From the NCBI GenBank assembly GCA_964559435.1, contig CAZLHI010000013.1, forward strand, positions 1-64,000: 64,000 bases of DNA. The letters are read 5' to 3'. This DNA comes from Hebobacterum sp964559435 (GTDB lineage: Bacteria; Armatimonadota; Hebobacteria; Hebobacterales; Hebobacteraceae). The notes under the pieces were generated by a model. It searched no databases. It was not told the DNA's origin and was given only the letters and a program-made list of their open reading frames with translations. A program made the position numbers and the translations under genes. Shown here one piece after another: positions 50,924 through 61,323 of this stretch (position 1 is its first letter; every line of letters begins with the position of its first letter).

Positions 50924-51052
50924 CTGTTGTGCTCCAGTGTCTCCACTCTCAGCGCGGCCTGCTTCCCCACCAAGGAGGAGGACAGTGTGCCAGTCGGACA
51001 GACCGACCGCCCGACGACGCGGACGGCCGACTGGAGGAAATCCCGCGTGCGG

Positions 51053-51769
51053 CTATCCGTTGGCCTCATCCCAGAAGAGCAGGCGGCCGCAGTTGTCGCA
51101 GGCAAGACCGCCCCGCCCTGCCCGCAGGGCCTTCACGGTCTCCTGTGGGAGGTCAATCATGCAGCCGGGGCAGTTGTTGCCAGTCACCCGCACCAGAGCG
51201 ATATTCCCCGCTCTGGCGCGGATCTGCTCGTAGCGCTTCAGAAGCCGAGACCCGACCCGGGAGGCGTCCTCCCGTCGCTGGGACTGAAGCTCCATGATTC
51301 GCTCTTTCAGCCGGGCGCCCTTGCGCTGGTACTCGCTGCGCACGGCCTCGAGCTGGGTCGTCGCTTCCCCAAGACGTTCCTCCCGCGAGGCGATCCCGGC
51401 CCGCAGCGACTCAAGCGCTTCCATCAGCTCGAGCATGCGGTCCTCTATCTTGCGGATCTCGCGGCCAAGCATCTCGACCTCCTGGTGGAGATCGGTTAGC
51501 TGTCGCGGGTTGCGCACGCTCCCGCCGTAGAGCTGGTCCTGGAACCGCTTGCGCTTCTCTTCCAGCGTCTTCACCTCCAGCTCGCGATCCAGGTTCTCGT
51601 TTTCGGCCTCCTCGAGCTTCTTGCGCAGGTCGCTGAGCTCTGCCTCGATGGTGTCGATCTCCGCCTTCAACTCCGCGCCGGTCTCCAGCCCAGACATCGC
51701 CTCTTCGTGCCGAGCGATCTCCGCGTCCGCTTGCTGAACCTTGTACAATACGCCCAGCTCTTCACTCAT
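51053..51769 (-). CDS. CT398-like coiled-coil protein with C4 zinc ribbon
   Basis: A 238-residue cytoplasmic protein. Residues 1-175 form a long coiled coil (heptads in LKAEIDTIEAELSDLRKKL and EIRKIEDRMLELMEAL). The C-terminus has a zinc ribbon, CPGC and CDNC, in the CT398/YacL-like arrangement. The loop LYGGSVRNPRQLTDL between the helices is a family signature. Members are linked to Nif3-like and RNase HI-type genes elsewhere and may be nucleic-acid or flagellar-chaperone related; here the neighbour is folE2, 129 bp downstream. Start at ATG 51769. Confidence 0.85.
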   Translation of the reverse strand: MSEELGVLYKVQQADAEIARHEEAMSGLETGAELKAEIDTIEAELSDLRKKLEEAENENLDRELEVKTLEEKRKRFQDQLYGGSVRNPRQLTDLHQEVEMLGREIRKIEDRMLELMEALESLRAGIASREERLGEATTQLEAVRSEYQRKGARLKERIMELQSQRREDASRVGSRLLKRYEQIRARAGNIALVRVTGNNCPGCMIDLPQETVKALRAGRGGLACDNCGRLLFWDEANG

Positions 51770-51867
51770 CGGTCGTGTCTCACGTGCTGCCTCGGCACAC
51801 TTCGTCGGCGGGGTCGCGGGCCCCTGCCGCAGGGCGCGCCGGACCAGGCGGAGAAGTTCACCCCATC

Positions 51868-53131
51868 ATGGCACTGCTGCCCGTGGCGATCATCGCCGAC
51901 GATCTGACCGGCGCGGCGGATGCCGCTGCAGCGTTTGCGCGGCCCGGGAAACCTGTGCCGGTATCGCTTAGTGAGCGGGCGCAACTCAGGGAGGGGAGGT
52001 CAGCCTTTGCCGTCACGACCGAATCTCGCGGCGGCCTCCCGAAGGCCGCATACGAGTCTGTCGCGGCCGCAGTGCGGTCGGCCTGTCCGGCCGGGCTGCT
52101 GTACAAGAAGATTGACTCGAACCTCCGAGGCAACATCGGCGCAGAGCTCGCGGCTGTCGCCGAAGCAGCGGGACGGCCGGTCGTGCTCGCGCCGGCCTTC
52201 CCCGCCCGCGGCCGGACGGTGCTTCACGGGGTGGCTCTGATACATGGCAGCCCGGTAGCCGACACCGAGATGGGTCGTGACCCACAGGCGCCGGTTCTGA
52301 GCTCGCACATTGAGGATATCATCCAGTCGCAGCGCCCGGGGCTTGCCATCGGCCTCTGCTCCCTCGAGACCGTGCGGGAACGGGGGCGCGCCGTGACGGA
52401 ATGCCTGGACCGTGAGCAAGTGGTCGTCGCCGACGCGGAGACGGATTCCGACCTGGATGCGATAGCCGAGGCGGCCCTTTCGTTCAATCCCCTCCCGGTG
52501 CTCGCGGGCTCGGGAGGGCTTGCACGAGCGCTGGCGGCGCGGCTTCTCGGGCCGGCGATGCGCGGGCAAACGGCCGCGGATTCGGCCTCGCTGTCGGCCG
52601 GCAGGCCCGCGCTGGCCGTGCTGGCCAGCTCGAGCCAGCGTCTCGCCGAGCAACTGGAGGCAGCAGCGCAGCAGGACGATCTGCGCCCGGTCGCTTTCCC
52701 GTGCAGCCAGCTGTCGTGGAACGAGGAGGAGGTGCCCGAACTCGGCGCGGCCATCGCTCAGGCCAGCTCAGAGCTGCAGGCCGGCCGGGATGCCATCGTG
52801 TACGCGGTCGGACCGCTCCCCGACATGCCGCGGGCCGTGGACCTGGTGGCCGAGCACCTGGCCCATCTGGCGTTCGTTGTGCTGAAGCAGGGCCGACCGG
52901 CCGCGCTCGTCGTGGGCGGCGGAGCCACGGCCCACTCGGTGCTGAGCACTCTGGGGGCCCACGTCGTCGAGGTCGATGACGAGCCGCTGCCGGGGGTTGC
53001 AGCGGGCGTCGCCATCGAAGGTCACGCCGACGGCGTGCCGGTGGTCCTGAAGCCCGGCGCGGCCGGCAACAGAGACGCGCTGTGCCAGTTGATTCGCTAC
53101 GCGCGAGGCCGGCCGGGCAGGAGGAGCCGAT

Positions 53132-53145
<14 letters not shown>
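51868..53145 (+). CDS. Four-carbon acid sugar kinase (DUF1537 family)
   Basis: A 425-residue kinase starting at ATG 51868 (MALLPVAIIADDLTGAADA). IADDLTGAAD is the family opening; YKKIDSNLRGNIGAE is the substrate-site motif, VLAPAFPARGRTV follows, and the ATP side has VLAGSGGLARA, VVGGGATAHSV and VPVVLKPGAAG. Members phosphorylate threonate or erythronate and analogues. It overlaps the following pdxA-type gene by 14 nt, the partner that oxidises the phosphorylated acid. The ribosome site is weak. Confidence 0.9.
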
Positions 53146-54166
<1,021 letters not shown>

Positions 54167-54191
54167 GCCGCTCGCCGCGCGGCCGGCCTGC

Positions 54192-56336
54192 TTACTCCGA
54201 CTCCATTCGCTTCTCGTACAGCTCGTGGGCCGCCTTGCGGTTGGCCTGGACCAGCTCGAAGTGCGGCGTGTCGGCCGCGTTGACGAAGCCCCGAAGGACG
54301 GCTTCGCCGTCGCTCCGGCCCGTGATAGGTTGGTCGCGGTACTGGAAGAAGTGCGCGCCGACCATGAGGGGGTGCCGGAACGCCCGCTCCACGTAGAAGG
54401 TCAGTTCCCGGGGCCGCTCCTGCGGGTCGACGCTCAACTTCTCGCCGCGGAACGGGGTCTGCCGCGGGTCGGAGCCCACGCCAAACTCCCCCACGATGAA
54501 CGGCTTGTCGATCACTCCGAGATAGCGATTCAGCCGGCCCCCCGGCTCCCTGCCGTAGACATTGTAGGAGATGACGTCGCAGTACTCCGCCGCGATCTTG
54601 ATCAGATCGAGGTCGATGTGGCCGTGGAAGCGGCATCCGAGGTAGAGGTTGTTGGGCGCGACGCGCTTGACCTCTTCCCGAACGGTGGCGAAGTATCGCT
54701 CGCAGAACTTCAGCCCGAAGTCGCCGCAGTCCCGCGCCACCTGCTCGCGCTCGCGGTCAGGCGGACCCCGACTGTCCAGCACATCCTCCCACGATTCGCA
54801 GGCCGTGCCCCAGCTCTCATTGAGGGCGGCGATTGTGTCATACTTCTGTTGGAGGTCGCGCACAAACGCCCGCTTCGCGGCGGCCTCCGCTGGCGCCTGC
54901 AGAGCAGCGAGGGCCACCGCCTGGCCGTCATCCCAGTAGCCCCACCAGAGCTCGTTCTGGACGAAGTAGCCAATGCACCACGGGTCGCCGGCCGACCGCC
55001 CGCGCTCCCGCTCCATCCGTTCCCGCACAGTCTCGCGGAAGCCCGGATCGAAGGCGTCTGGAATACCTCCGAGCCACGGCCCCCCGAAGTGAATGGCGAC
55101 GGTGTACGGCGTCTTGCGCAGCAAGTAGATCTTCTCGTCCGACCAGTTGGCGATGGTGTTGAAGCACCAGCTCCGCAAGCGGCGGTGAGAAAGCTCAGAA
55201 ACGGCCTCCGCGTAGTCCGAGCCGTACTTGCGGTAGAGGTTGGCATTGGCGAAGTCGAATGTCTGGTAGCTCTTGGCTGTGTAGTATCGCGCCCGCGCCC
55301 CCTTGCCCTCGCCGTAGAGCCGCCCGAGATGCGAGTCCTTGTCCGGAAGCTCGCGGAACCAATGCTCCCGGTCGGTGATCGGCGTCCTCCCGCCGAACCC
55401 CACCCCGGTCGGGCCATAGGACCAGAACAGCTTCCCCTCCGGATCGACCAGCCACCACTTGCCCTTGTACTTGGTGGGGTAGAAGAATCCGGTTGCGCCG
55501 AGTGTCGGCCCGGCCGCCCAGCCGCCGTACGCGTCCCAGTCGGTCGGCCCGGGCCGGTCGGCCATCTCGGTTTCCTCCTCCTCACGACGGGCGGCGAAGT
55601 CTGCTTCCGAGTAGACCTTGCCCGGCCAGTCGGCATGAATGTACTGGCCGAACTCGTCGACGAAGGGGAGGAAGGCGGGCGTCTCCGCCGCGCCCTCTCC
55701 CGCCGCCGCGATCCGCTCGATCTCCACAGCCTGGCCGGGGGCCGGGTCCTCTATGATGATAGTGATGCGACTTACCCGCGCGGGGTCGATGGTGCCATCG
55801 CGGACGTTGATGTTCTTCGCATACCTGAGGAAGGGCTCGAAGGGAGCGGAGCCCGGATCGGCGGGGCGGCGGACGAGCTTCAGCTTCAGCTTGCCGTGCT
55901 CGCCCGACTTCAGCACTATGACTCCGCGGCAACTATCCTGATAGCCTTCGGCCCCGGGGCTGCCGGCGATCGCGTGGGCGATGGCCGGCTCGCCGCTGGT
56001 GTTTCGGACATCGATGACGAGGGCATCGTAGGCGGACAGATCCCACGGCGCTTCAGCTGCGACGAAAGTGACGCTCGCGTCTTCGCCCGGCGCGGCCGCG
56101 CAGAGCTCCAGTGCGCCTCCCGCGCCGGTGGGCTCGACCATCGCGGCAGAGACCGAGAAGTCCACCGCCCGCGCATCGACCTGGGGGCCGAAGTCGAACA
56201 GGACAGAAGACAGAATCGGGATCTCGCTGCCCCCGATTGCCGGCGAGATCGCGACCAGGCCCAAGACCACGGCCGCCGCCAGTCGGGCGGGGAAGGCTTT
56301 CCGCGCTCGCCTCGCCTCCGCTGACACGCTCAGCAT
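54192..56336 (-). CDS. Secreted GH50/agarase-like glycoside hydrolase
   Basis: A 714-residue protein with a signal peptide (LAAAVVLGLVAISPAIGG). A beta-sandwich carbohydrate-binding-like domain spans about 45-215. The barrel begins with FVDEFGQYIHADWPGKVYSE and GWAAGPTLGATGFFYPTKY, then the family marker KWWLVDPEGKLFWSYG. The acid/base Glu is probably in QNELWWGYWDDG (about residue 462) and the nucleophile in FIVGEFGVGSD (about 615). This resembles GH50 beta-agarase-type enzymes and relatives with unknown galactan or uronan targets. Exported. Substrate not assigned. Confidence 0.72.
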   Translation of the reverse strand: MLSVSAEARRARKAFPARLAAAVVLGLVAISPAIGGSEIPILSSVLFDFGPQVDARAVDFSVSAAMVEPTGAGGALELCAAAPGEDASVTFVAAEAPWDLSAYDALVIDVRNTSGEPAIAHAIAGSPGAEGYQDSCRGVIVLKSGEHGKLKLKLVRRPADPGSAPFEPFLRYAKNINVRDGTIDPARVSRITIIIEDPAPGQAVEIERIAAAGEGAAETPAFLPFVDEFGQYIHADWPGKVYSEADFAARREEEETEMADRPGPTDWDAYGGWAAGPTLGATGFFYPTKYKGKWWLVDPEGKLFWSYGPTGVGFGGRTPITDREHWFRELPDKDSHLGRLYGEGKGARARYYTAKSYQTFDFANANLYRKYGSDYAEAVSELSHRRLRSWCFNTIANWSDEKIYLLRKTPYTVAIHFGGPWLGGIPDAFDPGFRETVRERMERERGRSAGDPWCIGYFVQNELWWGYWDDGQAVALAALQAPAEAAAKRAFVRDLQQKYDTIAALNESWGTACESWEDVLDSRGPPDREREQVARDCGDFGLKFCERYFATVREEVKRVAPNNLYLGCRFHGHIDLDLIKIAAEYCDVISYNVYGREPGGRLNRYLGVIDKPFIVGEFGVGSDPRQTPFRGEKLSVDPQERPRELTFYVERAFRHPLMVGAHFFQYRDQPITGRSDGEAVLRGFVNAADTPHFELVQANRKAAHELYEKRMESE

Positions 56337-56353
56337 GCGGCCGCTTGCGTTCG

Positions 56354-56722
56354 TCAGCCGCGGCGTCCGGCCAGCGCTCTCACGACATCCGCCCGGGAAA
56401 CGATGCCGATGAGCTTGCCTTCGGCCACGACCGGCACGCGCTTGATCTTCTTCTCGGTGAGCAGGACTGCGATCTCTTCGAGCGACGCGTCCTCAGCGAC
56501 GGTGAAGACGGGAGATTTCATGATGTCGGCGACGGTATCCTGGCCTGTCGTGCGGCCGAGGATGTCGGCCTCGGTCACGATGCCGATCACGCAGCGCTCG
56601 TCGTCGCACACGGGGAGACCACTGATGCCGTGATGGTAGAGGACGCGGGTGACCTCCTCCACCGTGCACGAAGGCCTGGTGCTCACGACCTGCCTGACCA
56701 TGATCTCCTTCGCGGTGCTCAT
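56354..56722 (-). CDS. Tandem CBS-domain protein
   Basis: A 122-residue protein starting at ATG 56722, four nt behind AGGAGG. Two CBS motifs make up the protein: MVRQVVSTRPSCTVEEVTRV with GLPVCDDERCVIGIVTEADIL, then VFTVAEDASLEEIAVLL with RVPVVAEGKLIGIVSRADVV. Stand-alone CBS pairs bind adenosyl nucleotides and regulate partner proteins. It is downstream of nothing obvious and precedes the GH50-like gene by 17 nt on the same strand. The partner is unknown. Confidence 0.9.
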   Translation of the reverse strand: MSTAKEIMVRQVVSTRPSCTVEEVTRVLYHHGISGLPVCDDERCVIGIVTEADILGRTTGQDTVADIMKSPVFTVAEDASLEEIAVLLTEKKIKRVPVVAEGKLIGIVSRADVVRALAGRRG

Positions 56723-57001
56723 GCCCCCTCCTGTCCGGCGAGCCGCGGGCAAGCCGGCTCGCCTCGGGGTCGTTCACGCGCCCGGCCCGCGCGGCGCGGA
56801 CGCAGCTAAGCCACTACAGGGTGTATTGGCGGCGGCGGGCCTGATTCCTGCCAGCGGCTCGGGTGAGTACATGCCGCCCGTCGGGGGTGCAGGACGGGGT
56901 TGGCGGGCTGTCGAAGGGTCACTCATCCATGCGGGGGATTGATCGTTTGACCACATCCCGCAGCAGCCTGTTCCAACGGGCAGGATAACGGGAGGCCTTC
57001 C

Positions 57002-57682
57002 ATGTCGAAGCGCCGTCTCTTCGCGTCCGTCATGGCGGCGGACTACACGTGCTTCGCAGAGGATGTCCGCGCAGTTGTGGCGGCGGGCGCGGATGGGCTG
57101 CATTTCGATGTCATGGATGGCGTCTTCGTCCCGAACATCACCTTCGGCCGCGACCTGGTGGCGGCGATCCGGCCGCTGACCGACCTGCCCTTCAACGCGC
57201 ACTTGATGGTGGCGAAGCCCGACCTCCTCGCCCGGCAGGTCATCGAGGCCGGCGCGAACGAAGTTGCGATTCACCCGGAGGCCGGCGGACATCTGCAGCG
57301 GTCCCTTGCGCGAATCCGGGAGCTGGGAGCACAGCCCGGGGTCGCGCTGAACCCGGGGACGCCTCTGGAGATGATCGAGTGGGTGCTCGATGATGTAGAC
57401 TACGTTGTTGTGATGTCGGTCAACCCCGGATTCTCGGGCCAGCGATTCATCCCCGCGGCGAAGCGAAAGCTCCAGTCGATGGCACAGGTCATCCGCGAGC
57501 GCGGGCGCGACATACGCATCCTGCTCGACGGCGGCGTGGCCCCGGACAACATAGCGGAGCTTGCCCAGCTGGGCGCAACAGACTTCGTGGCAGGAGGGGC
57601 GATCTTCTACAACCGGCCGAACGGCAACCGGGCCGAGGTAGCGGCTCAGCGAGTCCGGGAGCTGCGCGAGGCGATGCCATGA
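57002..57682 (+). CDS. rpe: Ribulose-phosphate 3-epimerase
   Basis: A 226-residue barrel enzyme interconverting ribulose 5-phosphate and xylulose 5-phosphate. It has LHFDVMDGVFVPNITFG with the metal Asp, FNAHLMVAKPD with His, VVVMSVNPGFSGQRF, and ILLDGGVAPDN for the phosphate site. The usual PSxLxADF opening is ASVMAADYT, a mild change. It begins an operon: its last four bases overlap the larB start as ATGA. ATG with GGGAGG upstream; 279 bp separate it from the CBS gene. Confidence 0.95.
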   Translation: MSKRRLFASVMAADYTCFAEDVRAVVAAGADGLHFDVMDGVFVPNITFGRDLVAAIRPLTDLPFNAHLMVAKPDLLARQVIEAGANEVAIHPEAGGHLQRSLARIRELGAQPGVALNPGTPLEMIEWVLDDVDYVVVMSVNPGFSGQRFIPAAKRKLQSMAQVIRERGRDIRILLDGGVAPDNIAELAQLGATDFVAGGAIFYNRPNGNRAEVAAQRVRELREAMP

Positions 57683-58443
57683 CCGAGAAGCAGCTCGCCC
57701 GCCTCCTGCGCGACGTCAAGGCGGGACGAGTGCAGGTGGCGGAGGCGGTGGAGCGGCTGCGGCAACTGCCCTTCGAGGACCTCGGGTTCGCCAAGGTGGA
57801 CACACACCGGGAGCTGCGGACCGGCTTCCCCGAGGTGATCTACTGCGCCGGCAAGACCGTCGAGCAGGTATTGGAGATCGCCGAGCGGATCGCGGTCAGG
57901 CACCGGATCGCGCTGGCCACTCGGTGCGGCCCGGAGGTGTACGAGGCGGCGAAGGAGACGTTTGCCGATGTCGCCTGGCACGACAAGGCCCGCATCCTCG
58001 TCATCGGGAAGCCGCCGCGGCCCTCGCCGCGAGCGAAGCCCGTAGCCGTGGTCACCGCGGGCACGGCCGATGTGCCGGTGGCGGAAGAGGCCGCGGTGAC
58101 GGCCGAGACGATGGGGTGCCGCGTCGAGCGCATCTTCGACGTGGGGGTGGCCGGCCTGCATCGGCTGCTGCGCCACCGCGACAAGCTGCGGGAGGCGAAG
58201 GTCATCATCGTGGTGGCGGGCATGGAGGGGGCGCTGGCCAGCGTGGTCGGCGGGCTGGTCTCGGTGCCGGTGATTGCCGTTCCCACCTCGGTCGGCTACG
58301 GTGCCTCTTTCGAGGGCCTATCCGCGCTGCTGACGATGCTGAACTCCTGCGCGGCCGGGGTGACGGTGGTGAACATCGACAACGGCTTCGGGGCGGGGTA
58401 CTTCGCGGCCCTGCTTGTCCGAGGCGACAGGAGGAAGAAGTGA
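57679..58443 (+). CDS. larB: Nickel-pincer cofactor biosynthesis protein LarB
   Basis: A 254-residue PurE-like carboxylase/hydrolase acting on nicotinate adenine dinucleotide, the first step toward the nickel-pincer nucleotide of lactate racemase. It shows DTHRELRTGFPEVIYCAGKT, the PurE-type RILVIGKP-to-VVTAGTADVPVAEEAA segment, and GYGASFEGLSALLTMLNSCA near the end. It overlaps rpe by four nt and ends 28 nt before the larC ATG. Cytoplasmic. Confidence 0.92.
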   Translation: MTEKQLARLLRDVKAGRVQVAEAVERLRQLPFEDLGFAKVDTHRELRTGFPEVIYCAGKTVEQVLEIAERIAVRHRIALATRCGPEVYEAAKETFADVAWHDKARILVIGKPPRPSPRAKPVAVVTAGTADVPVAEEAAVTAETMGCRVERIFDVGVAGLHRLLRHRDKLREAKVIIVVAGMEGALASVVGGLVSVPVIAVPTSVGYGASFEGLSALLTMLNSCAAGVTVVNIDNGFGAGYFAALLVRGDRRKK

Positions 58444-58471
58444 AAGCCGTCGCCTCCCCGGGGGAAAGAAG

Positions 58472-59644
58472 ATGATCGCTTACCTGGACTGCTTCTCAGG
58501 TGTAAGCGGCGACATGATCCTGGGTGCCTTGGTGGACGCCGGGCTGGCGATCGCGGATCTCAGAGAAGACCTCTCGCGGCTACCGCTGTCAGGGTACGAA
58601 TTGACGGCCGAGCGAGTCAGCAGGGGCGGGATCGTGGGCACGCAGGTGGCGGTCAAGACCGAGGGCGCTCACGAGCGCCGCGGCCTGTTCGACATCATCG
58701 AGATCATCGGCAAGGCCGATCTGCCCGCTGAAGTGACCGGTCCGGTTCGGCGGGCCTTCGAGCGATTGGCCAAGGCGGAGGCGCGGGTGCACGGGCACTC
58801 CGTCGAGGAGGTCCATTTCCATGAGGTCGGCGCGATCGATGCGATCATGGATATCGTGGGAGCTTTCTGTGGGTTTCACCGGCTGGGAATCGAGGCCGTA
58901 TACGCCTCGCCCCTGCCGTTGGGCGGCGGCTGGGTGAAGACCGCCCATGGGAGGCTGCCCGTCCCCGCGCCCGCCACGGTCGAGCTGCTTCACGGCGTGC
59001 CCAGCTACGGCGGCCCGGTGGAGGAGGAACTGGTGACACCGACCGGTGCGGCCATCCTCACAACCGCCTGCCGCGAGTTCGGCGCCATGCCGCCGATGAC
59101 GATCAAGGCCATCGGCTGGGGCGCCGGCACCAAGGAGCTGCCGCGTCCCAATCTCTTGCGCATGTTCCTGGGCGAGCCCACGGCCCGGCCGCGGGAGCAG
59201 TTGCTCGCACTGATCGAGACGAACATCGACAACATGAACCCGGAGCTGTTCGGCCACGTGATGGAGCAGCTCTTCGCGGCCGGTGCGCTCGACGTCTTCT
59301 ACACGCCGATCGTGATGAAAAAGTCGCGGCCCGCGACGCTCGTCTCGGTGCTCGCCGAGCCGGCGTTGGTGGACACGCTCAGTGACATCCTGTTCCGGGA
59401 AACGACGACGCTGGGCGTGCGGGTGACGGAAGTTGCGCGGCGCTGCCTCGAACGGGAGTGGCGAGAAGTCGAGACGGAGTTCGGGCCGGTCCGCATCAAG
59501 ATCGGCCGACTCAACGACGAGGCGGTGAACGTCGCACCCGAGTACGAGGACTGCGCCCGACTCGCCAAGCAGAAGGATGTGCCCATCGCCGACGTCTACC
59601 AGGCGGCGCGGGAGGCGTTCGAGGTCGCCGAAGAACGGGAGTAG
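58472..59644 (+). CDS. larC: Nickel insertion protein LarC
   Basis: A 390-residue single-frame LarC that inserts nickel into the pincer cofactor. Start at ATG 58472 with GGGGGAAAGAAG upstream. MIAYLDCFSGVSGDMILGAL is the family opening; HSVEEVHFHEVGAIDAIMDI supplies His ligands; LIETNIDNMNPELFGHVMEQ and DVFYTPIVMKKSRPATLVS mark the C-terminal domain. Some species split LarC by programmed frameshift; here it is continuous. larE and larA are not adjacent. Operon rpe-larB-larC. Confidence 0.93.
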   Translation: MIAYLDCFSGVSGDMILGALVDAGLAIADLREDLSRLPLSGYELTAERVSRGGIVGTQVAVKTEGAHERRGLFDIIEIIGKADLPAEVTGPVRRAFERLAKAEARVHGHSVEEVHFHEVGAIDAIMDIVGAFCGFHRLGIEAVYASPLPLGGGWVKTAHGRLPVPAPATVELLHGVPSYGGPVEEELVTPTGAAILTTACREFGAMPPMTIKAIGWGAGTKELPRPNLLRMFLGEPTARPREQLLALIETNIDNMNPELFGHVMEQLFAAGALDVFYTPIVMKKSRPATLVSVLAEPALVDTLSDILFRETTTLGVRVTEVARRCLEREWREVETEFGPVRIKIGRLNDEAVNVAPEYEDCARLAKQKDVPIADVYQAAREAFEVAEERE

Positions 59645-59703
59645 CCGGGGCTCCTCGATTCCGCGAGCCTCCCGATTGCGCGTCGCCGATCAGATGTCCT
59701 ATG

Positions 59704-61122
59704 CTACGCGCTCACCGCCGGCAGACTCGCGGCGGCGACGGCCTGGCCGACTCTTCGCGTCTTCTCATCCGGGAGCTGGACATTGATCTGCTGGGCGAGG
59801 TCGGGGGACTCCTTGGCGAAGACCCCTCTGATCTTGTCGATCATGATGGGGCCACCGCTGCCGGAGGTCACGCGGCCGAGCAGGAGCAGATGCTTGATCG
59901 TGTAGAAATCGGCATAATGGGCAATGGCGTATCCCGCGTATACGCCGATAGTCTCCCAGATCTTGCGGGCGGTTTCGTCGCCGTCTTCGAGCAGCTTCTG
60001 AACAGACTCGAGCTGATCGGCCAGCGGAGCCGACTGGTCGAGTTCGATGCCGACCTTTCGAGCCAGCCGGAAGACGGCCTGCTGGGTGAGGTACTGCACG
60101 CCGCAGCCGGTATCGCCGGACCATTCGTCGGCCGGGGCCTCGGGGTGGTAGTCGATGGGAGCGAAGGCCAGCTCGTTGAGCCAGCCGGTGATGTTGCCCT
60201 GCTCGTTCACGTAGCCGGCCGCCTCGCTGGAGCCCATGGCGATGCCGAGCACGGCGTTGTCGTTCAGGGACATGGAGCCCGCGAGGGCGGTGACATCGCC
60301 GTCGTTGGCCACCTCGAAGGGCACCCCCCACTCCTTCGCGAGGTCGAGAAACAGGTTCTTCACCTTGGCGTTGAAGACTTCCCGCGGAACCCCGCGGAAC
60401 AAAGAGGCGATCATCGGGCGGTTATTGATGATGACTCCCGCCGAGCTGCCGCCGATGGCGTCGACGCGGGGCAGCTTCTCGGCCGCGCTCTTGAGGGCGG
60501 CCATGATACCTTGGTAGTGATAGCTCGGATCTTCCTGGTTGCGCGGGTCCCACACGACCTCTTGGCTGAAGATGCTCTCGCCGTCCAGGACCGCCGCCAC
60601 CTTGCGATCGCTCGCGCCCAGGTCGAAGCCGATGCGGGCGCCCTCGAGGTGGCGGCCGAGTGGAACGGACACCTCCTTCGCGGCCGGCACCTTGTCGGGA
60701 TCGGTGATGACGACCTCGAAGGGGCGCTCGTAGGTCGTCTCGCCCATGAACTCCTCGTCGAAGGCGCGGGCGCCTGTGGGAGAGTAGGTGTCGCGGATGT
60801 GCTCGCCAACCTCCTGCAGGCCGCCGATGGTCACCTGGAAGCCGCCCTTTTGCCAGAGGAGGAACTTCACCAGACGTTCGGCGTACGGGAGGTTGAGTTC
60901 CGCCATATGGTGAGTACTGGGGAAGACTTGTGTCTCATAGAGCGATGAGGTGCCGTCCGGACGCCGAAGCGCTATGCGCAGCGTGGTCGCGTGCCCAGAA
61001 TCCTTGACGGCCCGGCGGAAAGCTCGGTTCGCGAGTACCGCGGGACGGAACTTGTCATCGAGAACAGGCTGCACCTGGGGCTCAGCGAGTGCGGCCAGTT
61101 TGCTCAACAGTTGATGACTCAT
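59704..61122 (-). CDS. ROK-like sugar kinase or regulator with N-terminal extension
   Basis: A 472-residue protein. The ATP loop begins IGFDLGASDRKVAAVLDGE around residue 163, and VANDGDVTALAG plus AMGSSEAAGYVNE follow, as in ROK kinases. The first 160 residues are an extension not usual for ROK enzymes (PFRRAVKDSG-type and LVKFLLWQKGGFQVTIGGL segments). A HxCxxCxC zinc site of classical ROK proteins is not seen. It may phosphorylate a hexose or be a degenerate regulator. Single minus-strand gene, divergent from the SMP-30 gene. Confidence 0.65.
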   Translation of the reverse strand: MSHQLLSKLAALAEPQVQPVLDDKFRPAVLANRAFRRAVKDSGHATTLRIALRRPDGTSSLYETQVFPSTHHMAELNLPYAERLVKFLLWQKGGFQVTIGGLQEVGEHIRDTYSPTGARAFDEEFMGETTYERPFEVVITDPDKVPAAKEVSVPLGRHLEGARIGFDLGASDRKVAAVLDGESIFSQEVVWDPRNQEDPSYHYQGIMAALKSAAEKLPRVDAIGGSSAGVIINNRPMIASLFRGVPREVFNAKVKNLFLDLAKEWGVPFEVANDGDVTALAGSMSLNDNAVLGIAMGSSEAAGYVNEQGNITGWLNELAFAPIDYHPEAPADEWSGDTGCGVQYLTQQAVFRLARKVGIELDQSAPLADQLESVQKLLEDGDETARKIWETIGVYAGYAIAHYADFYTIKHLLLLGRVTSGSGGPIMIDKIRGVFAKESPDLAQQINVQLPDEKTRRVGQAVAAASLPAVSA

Positions 61123-61323
61123 GGATCCCTCCCGAACCAGCGCTTCTCGTCAGGCTCGGCGAATCCGACGATGCGAGCCGCCGGGCGCGGCCGACGGTTT
61201 TGCCGAGAGCCCTTCACTGTGACGATGTGCTATATTGTGCGGACAGCGCGCGGATTCCTTCAGCCGGGGGCACCGCGGCTTAGCAACAACTTGTGCGAGG
61301 AGGCGGTGAAGAATGGCAGGGCT

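Noticed and set aside
54225..56324. A 699-residue plus-strand frame
   Set aside because: Mirror of the GH50-like gene; rich in Gly, Arg and Pro, without motifs.
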